This document shows, piece after piece, positions 16,675 through 26,288 of a DNA stretch of 64,000 nt. The DNA is from Bacillus sp. KH172YL63 (GTDB lineage Bacteria > Bacillota > Bacilli > Bacillales > Bacillaceae_B). Location: contig NZ_AP022842.1 in NCBI RefSeq assembly GCF_011398925.1, forward strand, positions 3,594,001-3,658,000, in the 5' to 3' direction. A program made the translations under genes and the position numbers. The notes beneath the pieces are model-generated. The model saw only the letters and a list, made by a program, of their open reading frames with translations. It was not told the DNA's origin and did not search any database. How positions within the stretch are numbered: the first letter of the stretch is position 1; every line of letters starts with the position of its first letter.

Positions 16675-16854
16675 TTGGATTATAATCGTGCAAAGCAGAT
16701 ATTATCTTCATCAGCTGAGGTGGAAGTGAAGTATCGGGACGCTTCCGTGTGGATCGATTCGGTCAATGAAGATGGGAGAACAGCCGTTGTTCATCTCCGT
16801 GGTCCATTGGAAGAACGTTCGGAGGTAAGTATCGAAGACTTAGAGGAAGCATAA
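16675..16854 (+). CDS. sspH: SspH-type small acid-soluble spore protein (TTG start)
   Basis: A 59-residue protein, the same length as B. subtilis SspH: (M)DYNRAKQILSSSAEVEVKY, then WIDSVNEDGRTAVVHLRGP and EVSIEDLEEA. H-type SASPs begin with a similar N-x-x-RA-x-x-I helix. I placed the start at TTG 16675, not the ATG at 16669. The AAGGAGG site (16660-16666) is only two bases from that ATG but eight from the TTG, and the TTG gives the family's usual N-terminus. It should be a minor forespore-core protein. Confidence 0.8.
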   Translation: MDYNRAKQILSSSAEVEVKYRDASVWIDSVNEDGRTAVVHLRGPLEERSEVSIEDLEEA

Positions 16855-16895
16855 AAAAGAGACGATATGGCCCGGCCATATCGTCTTCTTTATTT
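16854..16895. terminator. Bidirectional terminator between sspH and alkaline phosphatase
   Basis: GACGATATGGC-CCG-GCCATATCGTC (16861-16885), flanked by AAAAAAGA on the left and TTCTTTATTT on the right. It can serve both converging genes. Confidence 0.85.
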
Positions 16896-16897
16896 GC

Positions 16898-18304
16898 TTA
16901 ATGTTTTTCACGGTCCTTGTCTTTATCATGATGTCCTTTATGCTTACCTTTGCCTTTCAGGATATCAAAGATCAGTTTCGCTTGATCCGTATTATCGATT
17001 CGTCCTGCAAAGCGTTCTTTTTCTGGACCGAATGCGTATACAGGAACGTCATCACCTGTGTGGCCGCCAGTCGTCCAACCAGTGCCGGAGCGCTTATCAA
17101 AGATTTTTTCAATTGCATCATCGATTTTCGTTTGGTCGCCGGTTTCGGCTGCTGTTTTGACAGAAGCGACTTCCTCTTCCGTCAGTTCCAGGTCGATGTT
17201 TTCTGCAAGTGTATCTTCCACTGAAGCACCGTTGACGATTTGCTCTGCCATGTAGTCAGGCGTATGCTTCGCCGCTTGGATCGGAGCCGGATCCCAGTTA
17301 TACTCACCGTCGGCACCGATAGAAATGCCGCCTGTGGAGTGGTCAGCTGTTACGATGACAAGCGTTTCACCATTTTCTTTCGCGAAGTCCCTTACTTTTT
17401 CAAAAGCCAGTTCGAAGTCCTTCATTTCACTCATGGCAGCAACAACGTCGTTGTCATGGCCTGCCCAGTCGATTTGACTTCCTTCCACCATCAGGAAGAA
17501 ACCTTTTTTATTGTTCTCCAAACGATCAAGGGCAGCTGTCGTCATATCAGCAAGGCTGGGCTGCTTCTCATCACGGTCGATCATCTTATCCATTCCCGAC
17601 TCTGCGAAAAGCCCAAGCACCTGCTCATTATCATCCTTGCCAAGTTCCTCTGCAGATTTCACATAGCTATAGCCATCATTCTTGAACTCATCGGCAAGAT
17701 TACGGTCTTCACGTTCGAAGAAATCCGTTCCTCCGCCAAGCATGACGTCAATTTTATGTTTTCCATTAATCATTTCATCATAGTAGTCATTTGCAATCGC
17801 ATCTTCACTTTTACGCTGCTCCTCATGTGCCCCGTAAGATGCAGGCGTCGCATGCGTGATCTGTGATGTAGAGACGATCCCTGTTGACATGCCATTTTCT
17901 TTCGCTTGTTCCAATACCGTTTTGACATCTGATTTATCATTATCAACGGCAATTGCATTATTGTACGTTTTCACACCGCCGCTCATCGCTGTCGCAGCAG
18001 CTGCAGAGTCGGTTACGTTCTCTTTTTCATCTTCTGGATACGTTGTTTGGAGGCCGACAAGATAAGGATCAAATGCGGTATTCTCCATCTCTGCCGTATC
18101 AGGGTTGTCATTCATATAACGAAGGCCGGTTGTATACGGTACACCCATACCATCACCGATCATGAAAATGACGTTCTTCGGTTTACCATGTTTGTAATCC
18201 TTCGCTTCTACTTCTGTGTTGTCCTGGTTCATTCCTATGAAACTCCCAAGAGCAAGTGTAGACACTACCGCTACAGGAAGGATCTTCTTCATTGATTTCT
18301 TCAT
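16898..18304 (-). CDS. Secreted alkaline phosphatase
   Basis: A 468-residue enzyme with a signal peptide (MKKSMKKILPVAVVSTLALGSFIG). Family metal and catalytic sites follow: VIFMIGDGMGVP with Asp51, nucleophile Ser100 in VTDSAAAATAMSGG, THATPASYGAH, VEGSQIDWAGHDND, VTADHSTGG, and GHTGDDVPVYAFGP. It hydrolyses phosphomonoesters outside the cell to release phosphate. Size and motifs match the PhoA/PhoB enzymes of bacilli. The C-terminus is a basic, His/Lys-rich tail (KGKHKGHHDKDKDREKH) that could hold it in the cell wall. A PhoP site upstream could not be assigned with confidence. Confidence 0.95.
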   Translation of the reverse strand: MKKSMKKILPVAVVSTLALGSFIGMNQDNTEVEAKDYKHGKPKNVIFMIGDGMGVPYTTGLRYMNDNPDTAEMENTAFDPYLVGLQTTYPEDEKENVTDSAAAATAMSGGVKTYNNAIAVDNDKSDVKTVLEQAKENGMSTGIVSTSQITHATPASYGAHEEQRKSEDAIANDYYDEMINGKHKIDVMLGGGTDFFEREDRNLADEFKNDGYSYVKSAEELGKDDNEQVLGLFAESGMDKMIDRDEKQPSLADMTTAALDRLENNKKGFFLMVEGSQIDWAGHDNDVVAAMSEMKDFELAFEKVRDFAKENGETLVIVTADHSTGGISIGADGEYNWDPAPIQAAKHTPDYMAEQIVNGASVEDTLAENIDLELTEEEVASVKTAAETGDQTKIDDAIEKIFDKRSGTGWTTGGHTGDDVPVYAFGPEKERFAGRIDNTDQAKLIFDILKGKGKHKGHHDKDKDREKH

Positions 18305-18403
18305 TTACCCTACCTCCTATTTTTTCGAGTACATGTAGAAGGATAAAGGGGAAATGTGAAGAACCATTTGCAAAACCAATACAGCAGTGTAAAGCTTCTG
18401 TAA

Positions 18404-18445
18404 ACACAGAAAAAACAGGAGAAAAGCCCCCTGTTTTTTCTGTGT
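18404..18445 (-). terminator. Terminator of the DDAH-like gene
   Basis: ACACAGAAAAAACAGG / CCTGTTTTTTCTGTGT stem at 18404-18445, about 60 bases past the stop at 18506. The T tract lies within the stem. It also sits upstream of the phosphatase gene on the same strand. Confidence 0.6.
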
Positions 18446-18505
18446 AGTCCATGAATTTGGTCACGTTTATTTTCTATATTTTTCTTTCACCATTCATATG
18501 GGGTG

Positions 18506-19363
18506 CTATTCCCTAATCAAAGGCAGGGTGCAGCAGCGGAATGAACCACCTGATTTAATGATTTCTGATAAATCCAGTTCAATGACTTCGAAGCCCTTGT
18601 CACGGATCCGTTCATTCATCGAATGATTTTGAACGAGGGAGATGATCTTGTTATCGCCGATCGCCAATACATTCGGTCCCATTTGGAATTGCTCATCATC
18701 TGACACGGTGATCACTTGATAGTGCTCCTTGATGAGTGCAAGATCTTCAGGGGAAAATGCCGGCGGATAGACAATCGCCCATTCACTTGAGATGATTGTG
18801 AAAACACAATCGAGATGCAGGATATCATCTTTCAAGGGGATTTCATGGACGGTGTATTCAGGCAGCTGGTTCCGCAGGGATTGGATGGCCAGTTGATTCG
18901 TGCGGCCGCTCACCCCGATCCAGATATTTTCCCCATCGACAAGTACATCTCCCCCTTCAATGGAATGAAGCAGTCCACGACTTGGCACTTCATTTGCCTT
19001 CAGCCAATTCTTCAACGTTTCCACTTCTCCACTGCGCACATCCGTGTTCATGGAAGCAACGAAGAAATGTTCATGGATCGTGAAGCCGATGTCCCTTGTA
19101 AAGACTTGTTCATTGAATGCTGGGGACGGCGTGAGGTGAATGACCTCTGAGCCGTGCTTTTCCAACGTCTCGACGAATGTTTTGTGCTGTTCGACCGCTT
19201 TATCTATATTGATATTCTCTTTAAGAAAATGCTTTTGTGTTTCATTTATGATTTCATTAATTCTCATATATTCCGGGGAAACCACCATAACCTTCTTTAA
19301 TTTCCCATACTCGTTAGCACAATATGTTTTATGGTTAGGTGCCATTGGGGAATTCAAACTCAT
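18506..19363 (-). CDS. Dimethylarginine dimethylaminohydrolase-like amidinohydrolase
   Basis: A 285-residue enzyme of the guanidino-modifying superfamily (beta/alpha propeller). Expected catalytic-site positions are visible: FTRD (Arg90, Asp91), EGGDV (Glu136, Asp139), HLDC (His183, Asp185) and the nucleophilic Cys277 in GGSFRCCTLPL. Such enzymes hydrolyse methylated arginine or arginine-like guanidines to citrulline plus an amine or ammonia. Exact substrate is unknown. I chose the ATG at 19363 because GGAGGG lies 7 bases before it; an ATG one codon earlier is possible. No other arginine-catabolism gene is adjacent. A second family member lies at 43637-44584. Confidence 0.85.
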   Translation of the reverse strand: MSLNSPMAPNHKTYCANEYGKLKKVMVVSPEYMRINEIINETQKHFLKENINIDKAVEQHKTFVETLEKHGSEVIHLTPSPAFNEQVFTRDIGFTIHEHFFVASMNTDVRSGEVETLKNWLKANEVPSRGLLHSIEGGDVLVDGENIWIGVSGRTNQLAIQSLRNQLPEYTVHEIPLKDDILHLDCVFTIISSEWAIVYPPAFSPEDLALIKEHYQVITVSDDEQFQMGPNVLAIGDNKIISLVQNHSMNERIRDKGFEVIELDLSEIIKSGGSFRCCTLPLIRE

Positions 19364-19539
19364 CATTATACCCTCCAAATATTTACTCTTCGGAACTGCT
19401 TTTCCCTATTATTATGATAATAAAACTTCCTTTTTATAAGTTATGCGGAAGCAGCATGAGCAGGGACAACGGAGGGCTGACATTGTGAAAATAGGGCTGT
19501 TGTCCTTGGGTGATTTTCTACCCTACAAAAAAAGCAGCA

Positions 19540-19570
19540 AAAAGAAGCTGACACATTACACGCCAGCTAC
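19540..19570 (-). terminator. Weak terminator after the acyl-CoA ligase remnant
   Basis: AGCTG ... CAGCT pairing (19546-19568) followed on the minus strand by TCTTTTTGCTGCTTTTTTT. Confidence 0.4.
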
Positions 19571-19591
19571 CTTCCCTGTTACGATTCTTCC

Positions 19592-21011
19592 TTAATGGAC
19601 CATCCGATCGTGGTCCTTCCAGTACGCTTTTCTGATGACCACCTTTTGGATTTTCCCTGAAGCGGTTTTCGGTAATTCAGCGGCGAAGCTGATGCTCTTC
19701 GGTGCTTTGAAGTGGGCAAGCTTTTCCCGGCAGAATGCAATGAGCTCCTCTTCGGTCAAGCTGCGCCCTTCCCTCAGGACCACAACGGCATGGGGCACTT
19801 CTCCCCAGCGTTCATGGGGGACGGCAACGACCGCTGCCTCAAGGACACTGTCATGTTCATACAGGGCCCCCTCGACTTCAATGGAAGAGATGTTTTCTCC
19901 GCCGCTGATGATGACATCTTTCATCCTGTCGACAATTTCGATGAACCCATCTCCATCAACCGTCGCCATATCACCGGTATGGAGCCACCCGTCCCTGATT
20001 GCCCGGTTTGTTGCGTCGGGATTTTTATAATAGCCTTCCATCACCGTATTCGTCCTTGTGATGATCTCACCGATTGCCTTGCCATCATGGGGGACTTCTT
20101 CCCCCGCTTCGTCCACTACTTTTACCCTGCTTCCAATCATGCTGTAGCCCGCTTTCGCTTTGAGGCGGTACTGCTCCTCTTTTGGCCGTCCCTTTTCCGT
20201 CGACCTTAGTACAGAAGTCGTAATCAGCGGGGAGATTTCTGTCATTCCGTACACCTGGATGAATTCCCAATTCAGATCTTCTTCCACCCTTCTGACAAAG
20301 GCAGGCGGAGGTGCTGATCCGGCAATGACCACCCTCACACTTTGATCAATTTCCCGGACCTTCTCCGGGAAGCGTTCAAGGACCATATTAAGTACAGTCG
20401 GCGCCATATGCATGACTGTTACGCCGTGAGCTTCCACTTTATCCAGTATCACCTCCGGATCCACCTTCCGAAGCATCACCTGGGTCGCGCCGTTGGCTGT
20501 ATAGTAAAAAGGCGACCCCCAACCGTTCACATGGAACATCGGCAGGACGTGAAGGAGTGTATCCTGATCCGATACCTTTAAATGATGCATCGATGATAAG
20601 GCATGCAAATAATTTGAGCGATGGGACAGAAGCACACCTTTCGGGTCTCCTGTCGTTCCGCTCGTATAAAGCAGGGAAGCGATATCCGTTTCTTCCAATG
20701 AAACCCGCTGGATAACCACTTGATTTTCACTTATAAAGATTCACTTTCAATGCCCTGCTTTCACACGGCTCGGCCAATCCCCGTAGAGACCCGTAGAAGC
20801 CCTCGAGCATTTCCGTTGTATTCGGGGCAAGATAAGCAACCTTATCCCCTTTCTTAATGCCCCATTCCTTCATTCCCCTAGACAGCTGGTTCACTCGTTC
20901 GGACAACTGCCTGTAAGTCAAACGCTTTTCATCATCGATGATCGCCACCTTATCACCGTACTGCTCCACGGCCCTGTCCAAAAAATCCGTCAACACTAAA
21001 GGTACATGCAT
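19592..21011 (-). pseudogene. Acyl-CoA ligase (AMP-binding family), broken by an internal deletion and frameshift
   Basis: Two minus-strand frames together make one adenylate-forming enzyme. 21011-20727 encodes the N-terminus (MHVPLVLTDFLDRAVEQYGD ... LAPNTTEMLEGFYG). 20719-19592 encodes the rest: P-loop SLLYTSGTTGDPKGVLLSH, core QVYGMTEISPL, DGWLHTGDMATVDGDGF, and C-terminal KTASGKIQK with its catalytic Lys. After EGFYG the sequence stops resembling the family and the frame ends. The second frame resumes 292 bases from the first start, out of phase. Intact relatives carry roughly 100 residues between those points, but only about 90 bases remain. The gene is therefore a deletion derivative, unlikely to make an active fatty-acid-CoA ligase. 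Confidence 0.8.
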
Positions 21012-21148
21012 ATGTAACGCCAGCCTTTCCCGATAAAATATTTATGTGATATATGGAGTATTTTAACAGATACCGGTTACATTTTGCGAATATTCTGATA
21101 TATACTTTTTCACTGGAACTCATCTTTCCCTTCATCATTCAATATAAA

Positions 21149-21187
21149 AAAGCAGCATGATGACACAAATGGTCATCATGCTGCTTT
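21149..21187 (-). terminator. Terminator of the helicase gene
   Basis: AAAAGCAGCATGATGAC / GTCATCATGCTGCTTTT, followed on the minus strand by TTTATATT, just after the helicase stop. Confidence 0.85.
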
Positions 21188-21190
21188 TGG

Positions 21191-22624
21191 TCAGCGTCCT
21201 CTTTTAGCCGTATTCGATGATCTTGAATTTCCGTTGCGGAGGTGTGAACCGCTTTTCCCGGGTTTGTTGCTGGTATTCCGCTTAGACTGCCTTCCCCTTG
21301 ATGAGCCTTCACCACTCTGTCGGGACGGTCTGTCTTCGCTTTTGCCGCGGCGGCCACGGGAGGATTCCCTTTCCTCTCCGCTCCGGGCCCTTCCTCCCCG
21401 GCTGGACTTTGCTTTTCGGTCTTTGTTTGCCTGGATGTGTTTTTCCCGGCGGTCTTTTGCGCTTTCTTCTGATCCCTTCTTGACAGGTGCAGATGATGAA
21501 AGAGGGACTTCTACGATACGGCGGGGTAACGTACGGTCGATTCCTTTCTCAATTGCAGCCAGATCCTGCTTGTCCTTTAATGCAACAAAGGTGATCGCCA
21601 GTCCGTCATGACCGGCACGGCCTGTGCGCCCGATTCTGTGTATATACGATTCAAGGTCCTGTGGGATGTCGTAGTTGAACACATGTGTGACACCTTCCAC
21701 GTCAAGTCCACGGGCAGCTACATCGGTTGCGATCAGCAGCTGGAGTTTCGCATCCCTGAACTTCTTCATCACGGCTTCCCTTTTTGCCTGGGATAAGTCA
21801 CCGTGAAGTTCGTCGACCAGAAAGCCCCTCGCTTTCAAGTCACCGAGCAGCTTGCTGACCCTTCTTTTCGTACGGCAGAAAATGATGCCTAAAAACGGCT
21901 GTACGTCCTGGATCGTTTGACTGAGGGCATCCAGTTTCTGACGATCCGTCGTTTCCACGATTTCCTGTTGGATTTCCTGAACAATTTTCTCTTTCTCACG
22001 AATCTGCACATTCAGCGGCTGCTTCATATATCGCTTGCCAATCTTGCGTATATCCTTGGACATCGTCGCTGAAAACAGTGCTGTCTGACGGGTAAACGGC
22101 GTCTCACGAATGATCGTTTCCACCTCATCGAAGAAACCGATGTGAAGCATTTGATCCGCTTCATCGAGGACAAGGAACGATACGTTCGAGAAGTCGACCG
22201 TTTCCCTGCGTACATGATCAAGGATACGGCCAGGTGTCCCGATCACGATATGGATCGCTTTATTTCTCAGCCTTTTAATCTGTTTATCGACATCCTGGCC
22301 TCCGTATACGGCCAGAACATGTATATCATCTTCTGCTGAAGACAGCAGCTGATTTAATTCAGCCGTCACCTGGATCGCAAGCTCCCTTGTAGGTGTGACA
22401 ATCAGGGATTGAATCTCGTCCCGCTCCGGATCGATCTTCTCAAGCATCGGCAGGAGAAACGCCATCGTCTTTCCGGTTCCTGTCTGTGCTTGTCCGATCA
22501 CGTCTTTCCCATCGAGTAAAGCCGGGATCGTTTCGCTCTGGATCGGTGTCGGTTCTGTGATTGATTGTTCTTTTAATGCATTAACGTACTTAGTTTGAAT
22601 TCCTAAACTAGTAAAATCTTTCAT
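21191..22624 (-). CDS. DEAD-box ATP-dependent RNA helicase with RG-rich tail
   Basis: A 477-residue helicase. The Q motif (FTSLGIQ ... EPTPIQ), motif I AQTGTGKT, Ia [35 protein letters not shown] and [10 protein letters not shown] are in order over residues 1-350. The last ~100 residues are a low-complexity Arg/Gly/Ser-rich basic tail ([19 protein letters not shown]) that should bind RNA non-specifically. It unwinds or remodels RNA during ribosome assembly, decay or cold adaptation. Several bacillar paralogues exist (CshA, CshB, DeaD, YfmL); I did not assign one. The reverse-strand frames over the tail are artefacts of its composition. Divergent from the gene at 22723. Confidence 0.93.
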   Translation of the reverse strand: MKDFTSLGIQTKYVNALKEQSITEPTPIQSETIPALLDGKDVIGQAQTGTGKTMAFLLPMLEKIDPERDEIQSLIVTPTRELAIQVTAELNQLLSSAEDDIHVLAVYGGQDVDKQIKRLRNKAIHIVIGTPGRILDHVRRETVDFSNVSFLVLDEADQMLHIGFFDEVETIIRETPFTRQTALFSATMSKDIRKIGKRYMKQPLNVQIREKEKIVQEIQQEIVETTDRQKLDALSQTIQDVQPFLGIIFCRTKRRVSKLLGDLKARGFLVDELHGDLSQAKREAVMKKFRDAKLQLLIATDVAARGLDVEGVTHVFNYDIPQDLESYIHRIGRTGRAGHDGLAITFVALKDKQDLAAIEKGIDRTLPRRIVEVPLSSSAPVKKGSEESAKDRREKHIQANKDRKAKSSRGGRARSGEERESSRGRRGKSEDRPSRQSGEGSSRGRQSKRNTSNKPGKSGSHLRNGNSRSSNTAKRGR

Positions 22625-22722
22625 GGGGTCACCTCTTTGTACCCCATTATACCTGTAATCTCCTTTAGAAAATAGGGCACTATGTTATAATGGGGAAATC
22701 GTGAAATGAAAAGAGGAATAGA

Positions 22723-23178
22723 ATGTTATCATTTGAAGATAAATTATCCATTGTCGAAGAGTTCAGTGAATTATCCCGTAAAGATGTTTCATTAAACAGG
22801 GTGAATTTTCACTTTGAAGAAAGTCTGTATGAAAAAACGACCGTGGTGTATCATCTGCATCCGAACGGCAACGGATTTGTTTATACCGGCAGCCTTCCAG
22901 ATTATGAAGCCGACAAAAAAGGGCTCGTCAACATCCGTGACTTTGACCGGGAAGAGCTGAAAAGCATCATCCGCGCGTCCATCGATCTGCTGGCTACCGA
23001 AGAAGAAACCGTACCTCCAGTCGAAGAGCGCTGGAAAGATACTGAAGGTCACACCCTCCTGCTCATTGAAGAGGACGACCGCTGGAGTATTTATGCCGGT
23101 GATAACCTTGAGGACAGCTTTGGCGGATACGATGAAGCCGCCCTGTACCTTCGGGAGGAAGGCTTCCGCCGGAGATAA
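22723..23178 (+). CDS. Conserved hypothetical protein
   Basis: A 151-residue acidic soluble protein (MLSFEDKLSIVEEFSELSRKDVSLNRVNFHFEESLYEKTTVVYHLHPNGNGFVYTG is its N-terminal third in outline). It contains the repeated aromatic phrases VVYHLHPNGNGFVY and WSIYAGDNLEDSFGGYDEA and has no membrane segment or recognised catalytic motif. Codon use matches the neighbourhood and the ATG begins within 100 bases of the divergent helicase start. It is a real gene of unknown function. Confidence 0.7.
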   Translation: MLSFEDKLSIVEEFSELSRKDVSLNRVNFHFEESLYEKTTVVYHLHPNGNGFVYTGSLPDYEADKKGLVNIRDFDREELKSIIRASIDLLATEEETVPPVEERWKDTEGHTLLLIEEDDRWSIYAGDNLEDSFGGYDEAALYLREEGFRRR

Positions 23179-23181
23179 TAT

Positions 23182-23215
23182 GAAAGGCCGAATCGGATGT
23201 CCGGTTCGGCCTTTC
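23182..23215. terminator. Hairpin between convergent genes
   Basis: GAAAGGCCGAAtC / GgTTCGGCCTTTC (23182-23215). The T tract is short on both sides, so termination is plausible but not certain. Confidence 0.55.
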
Positions 23216-23230
23216 GTGTATAGTCCATTC

Positions 23231-24394
23231 TTATAGTGAACGCGTCAAAATATCCCTTACGCTTTCAGCGTCCATTTCTTTATACGTCCCGACTCCCGGC
23301 TTGATGAACGTTTTCTCAACGATCGCATCGAATTCGCTGTCATCGATTTCATAATCGGCGAGGCGTTCAGGCGCACCTAAGGAATTCCAGAAGTCACGGA
23401 GCGCTTTGGCCCCTTCCCGCGCCACTTCGATATCCTCTTTCCCTTTCGATTCTATGCCGAAGACATTGACCGCTAGCTGCTTCACTCTTGATAGGTCTTC
23501 TTCCAATACATGCTCCAGCCAATTCGGGAATAATATCGCAAGACCCCCGCCGTGGGGGATATCATATACGGCTGAAATCGCATGCTCGATCCGGTGCGTC
23601 GCCCAATCCCCTCCGTCTGTTCCGTTAGATAACGTTCCGTTGAACGCCGTCGTACTGACATACATCATCGTTTCCCGATGCTCGAAGGATTGCATGTCTT
23701 CCAGCAATTTAGGACCGGTGGCGATCGCGGTTCTCAGCAGGGACTCGATGAAACCGTCAATCATCGGAGTGTTTTCCGTGCGATGGAAGTAATGCTCCAG
23801 TGCGTGTGACATGCTGTCCACGATTCCGTAGACCGTTTGATCCCGGGGCACGGAGAATGTGTACGATGGATCAAGGATTGATAACTTCGGAAATACATGG
23901 GGTGACGACCAGCCAAGCTTATCGTTCGTTTCCCAATTGGTGATCACGGATACAGGGTTCATTTCAGAGCCGGTCGCAGCAAGCGTCAGAACCGTTCCAA
24001 ATGGCAACGCTTCTGTGATCGGCGATTTTCCTGTGATAAGATCCCAGGCATCCCCATCATATGTGGCACCGGCCGCGATCGCTTTCGTGCAATCGATCAC
24101 GCTCCCTCCACCTGCAGCAAGGATGAAGTCGATTCCTTCTTCACGGCAGATTTCTACCCCTTTCCGTACAGTCGTCAGACGAGGGTTGGGTTCGACACCG
24201 CTCAATTCGAAAATCTTTGCGTCGATCTTCTTCAATTCGGCCGTCACATCATCATAAACACCATTCTTTTTAATGCTCCCTCCCCCGTACACGAGTAACA
24301 CGTTCACACCTTTTTCGAGAGTGGTGGATAATTGCTTCACTTCACCTCTTCCGAAGTAAAGCTTTGTAGGATTATATTGTAAAAATGTATTCAT
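23231..24394 (-). CDS. Iron-containing alcohol dehydrogenase (butanol dehydrogenase type)
   Basis: A 387-residue group III alcohol dehydrogenase. NAD(P)-binding GGGSIKKNG and [18 protein letters not shown] occur in the first third. The metal-ligand region is [11 protein letters not shown] (His) and [21 protein letters not shown] (two His, plus Asp upstream at VDSMSH). It closely follows the YugJ/BdhA pattern of NAD(P)H-dependent butanol dehydrogenases that reduce aldehydes to alcohols. [21 protein letters not shown] is typical of this branch. Transcribed alone. The LysR gene lies immediately upstream on the same strand but with its own start region. Confidence 0.9.
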   Translation of the reverse strand: MNTFLQYNPTKLYFGRGEVKQLSTTLEKGVNVLLVYGGGSIKKNGVYDDVTAELKKIDAKIFELSGVEPNPRLTTVRKGVEICREEGIDFILAAGGGSVIDCTKAIAAGATYDGDAWDLITGKSPITEALPFGTVLTLAATGSEMNPVSVITNWETNDKLGWSSPHVFPKLSILDPSYTFSVPRDQTVYGIVDSMSHALEHYFHRTENTPMIDGFIESLLRTAIATGPKLLEDMQSFEHRETMMYVSTTAFNGTLSNGTDGGDWATHRIEHAISAVYDIPHGGGLAILFPNWLEHVLEEDLSRVKQLAVNVFGIESKGKEDIEVAREGAKALRDFWNSLGAPERLADYEIDDSEFDAIVEKTFIKPGVGTYKEMDAESVRDILTRSL

Positions 24395-24493
24395 TTCTGC
24401 ACCTCATTTTGTTTTTATATCTTCATTCTAGCAAAGAGTCAGCTCAATGAGATATTGAACCTTTTTCATCCCTTTCATCAAAATATTTGATAG

Positions 24494-25369
24494 TTAAGAT
24501 GTCAGGGAAGCGATCAACTGGGTCAACGGAGGAGTCAGCCATTTCTTATTTTGATAGATGATTTGAGTATAAACCTTTACATCCCCATGATTGAAAGGAA
24601 GCATCACAAGCTTCCCGCTTTGAAGTTCTTTCTTCACTGAGATCTCCGGCAGGATTGCAATTCCCAGTTCATCAGCCACACACTGCTTGATTGCCTCTAG
24701 ACTGCTAAAGGAAATGACTGATTTAGGCTGAATTCCTCCCTCATTCAGCACCTGCTCCAGCAGCACCCTGTACGAGCAGCCTTCTTCAGTCAAAATCAGT
24801 GTTTCCGATGCAAGCTCATTCAATTCGATTGCATCAAGGCCCGTCAACCGGTGGCCGGGAGATCCGATCATGACGAGCTGTTCCTGCCTGATCGGGATGG
24901 TCGTCAACTCCGGATGCTCCACATAACGGTCCATGAGGATGGATAGATCGAACTTCCCCTCAAGTGTCCCTTCTTTCAGATTGGGACAAAGCCCCGATGC
25001 AAGCAGGATCTTGAGCTCCGGGTGCTGTTCTTTCAGCTGTTTGATGAATGGGGTGATGAAGTAGGCAGCAAGTGATTCGACCGTCCCGACCCGGAGCGTT
25101 CCACGGAGATTGCTTTCCTTCGAGAGCCTCTCCTCCGCCTCATCCAGCAGGGAGAGTATTTGATCCACATAGTAATACAGCTCTTCACCTGATTGGGTCA
25201 AGCGCATCTTCCTGCCCGACCTTTCAAATAATTTGGTCCCGTAATGCTCCTCGAGCTTCTTTATTTGAGTGGTCACACTGGATTGTGCGTAGCCCAGCTC
25301 TTCGCCTGTCTTTGTATAACTTCCCCATTTGGCCACTTCTTTAAAGGTGTAGTAATAATTCACATCCAT
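24494..25369 (-). CDS. LysR-family transcriptional regulator
   Basis: A 291-residue regulator. The winged helix-turn-helix is at residues 1-60 (KEVAKWGSYTKTGEELGYAQSSVTTQIKKLEEHYG). The effector domain from about residue 90 begins LRVGTVESLAAYFITPFIKQL and includes EGCSYRVLLEQVL and SSLEAIKQCVADELGIAILPE. It is divergent from the flavin-dependent oxidoreductase at 25574, the standard arrangement for a LysR protein and its target. The ~200-base spacer has the dyad AGTT...AACT around 25393-25423. The inducer is unknown. The alcohol dehydrogenase gene downstream could also be controlled. Confidence 0.9.
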   Translation of the reverse strand: MDVNYYYTFKEVAKWGSYTKTGEELGYAQSSVTTQIKKLEEHYGTKLFERSGRKMRLTQSGEELYYYVDQILSLLDEAEERLSKESNLRGTLRVGTVESLAAYFITPFIKQLKEQHPELKILLASGLCPNLKEGTLEGKFDLSILMDRYVEHPELTTIPIRQEQLVMIGSPGHRLTGLDAIELNELASETLILTEEGCSYRVLLEQVLNEGGIQPKSVISFSSLEAIKQCVADELGIAILPEISVKKELQSGKLVMLPFNHGDVKVYTQIIYQNKKWLTPPLTQLIASLTS

Positions 25370-25573
25370 AGAGATCCTCCATCATTTATTCCGATAGTTG
25401 GTATCGATTATTATAGATAACTCCCATCCTTCAATCAATGATATACTCCTATCCAATGAAAAAAGCGTGGGTCTACGGGACAAAATATGGCGCCCACACG
25501 GTCCGGTGCGGTACACTTAGACGACCAAAGCGCTTATGACAGATCATTTGATTTATAGAGGAGTGTTGAATTC

Positions 25574-26110
25574 TTGAAAATACTTACCCTGTTAGGAAGT
25601 ACGCGAAAAAACGGCAATTCCGAGTATATAGCGAGAAAAATCGTAGAAGGGACCGATCATACCATCGTCTCCCTGGCCGATATGCATATTGAAGCGATCG
25701 AGGACTTACGGCATGCAGAAGGCGGTTTCGTACCGGTCGACGATGATTATGAACAGCTTGTCCGATTAATCGAAGAGCACGACGTACTGCTTTTCGCCAC
25801 ACCTCTTTATTGGTACGGGATGAGCGGCCCCATGAAGAATTTCTTCGACCGATGGAGTCAGTACCTAAGGGATCAGCGCTTTCACCTGAAGGAAGAACTC
25901 ATGAAGAAGAAAGCATATGTCGTCATCACCGGTGGAAGTTCAGCCAAAATCAAAGCCCTTCCCCTTGTACAGCAGTTCGATTACATTTTCCAATTCGTCA
26001 ATATGGAATTTGCCGATTACATCATCGGCGCCGGCGTCAAACCGGGAGAAGTCCAACATGATATCGCTGCCCTCGAAAAAGCGGCCCGTTGGAATGCATC
26101 ATTTAAATAA
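25574..26110 (+). CDS. NADPH-dependent FMN reductase / flavodoxin-fold oxidoreductase (TTG start)
   Basis: A 178-residue flavodoxin-like protein. The FMN phosphate loop is LGSTRKNGNSEYIA near the N-terminus. LLFATPLYWYGMSGPMKNFFDRWSQ is the characteristic isoalloxazine-contacting P-x-Y-x-x-x-x-x-P-K-x-F-x-D-R motif of the NADPH-dependent FMN reductase family. It should reduce quinones, azo or nitro compounds, or flavin. TTG at 25574 is chosen because GAGGAG lies about 10 bases upstream and an earlier in-frame TTG is too close to that site. Divergent from a LysR gene that probably regulates it. Confidence 0.85.
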   Translation: MKILTLLGSTRKNGNSEYIARKIVEGTDHTIVSLADMHIEAIEDLRHAEGGFVPVDDDYEQLVRLIEEHDVLLFATPLYWYGMSGPMKNFFDRWSQYLRDQRFHLKEELMKKKAYVVITGGSSAKIKALPLVQQFDYIFQFVNMEFADYIIGAGVKPGEVQHDIAALEKAARWNASFK

Positions 26111-26288
26111 TGGACGTCATATCCGAATGGCTTTCCGGAATTCTTATATAGAATTTCGGAGGTTGTTTGGATTTTTTTATTACCATTTTAATGTGTCAGG
26201 GGCCGGAACAGCCCACTTAAGGAAAACAATGTGCTAATCACAGCCCCTTCTGGACATAGTAAGGACAAAACCCCATTGGAGGTGCTTT

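Noticed and set aside
16561..16854. 97-residue version of the SspH gene starting at 16561
   Set aside because: The extra N-terminus overlaps the preceding small gene and lacks a ribosome site. SspH proteins are 59 residues.
21234..21611. Plus-strand frames over the helicase C-terminus
   Set aside because: They are shadows of the Arg/Gly/Ser-rich tail, whose codons leave the reverse strand open.
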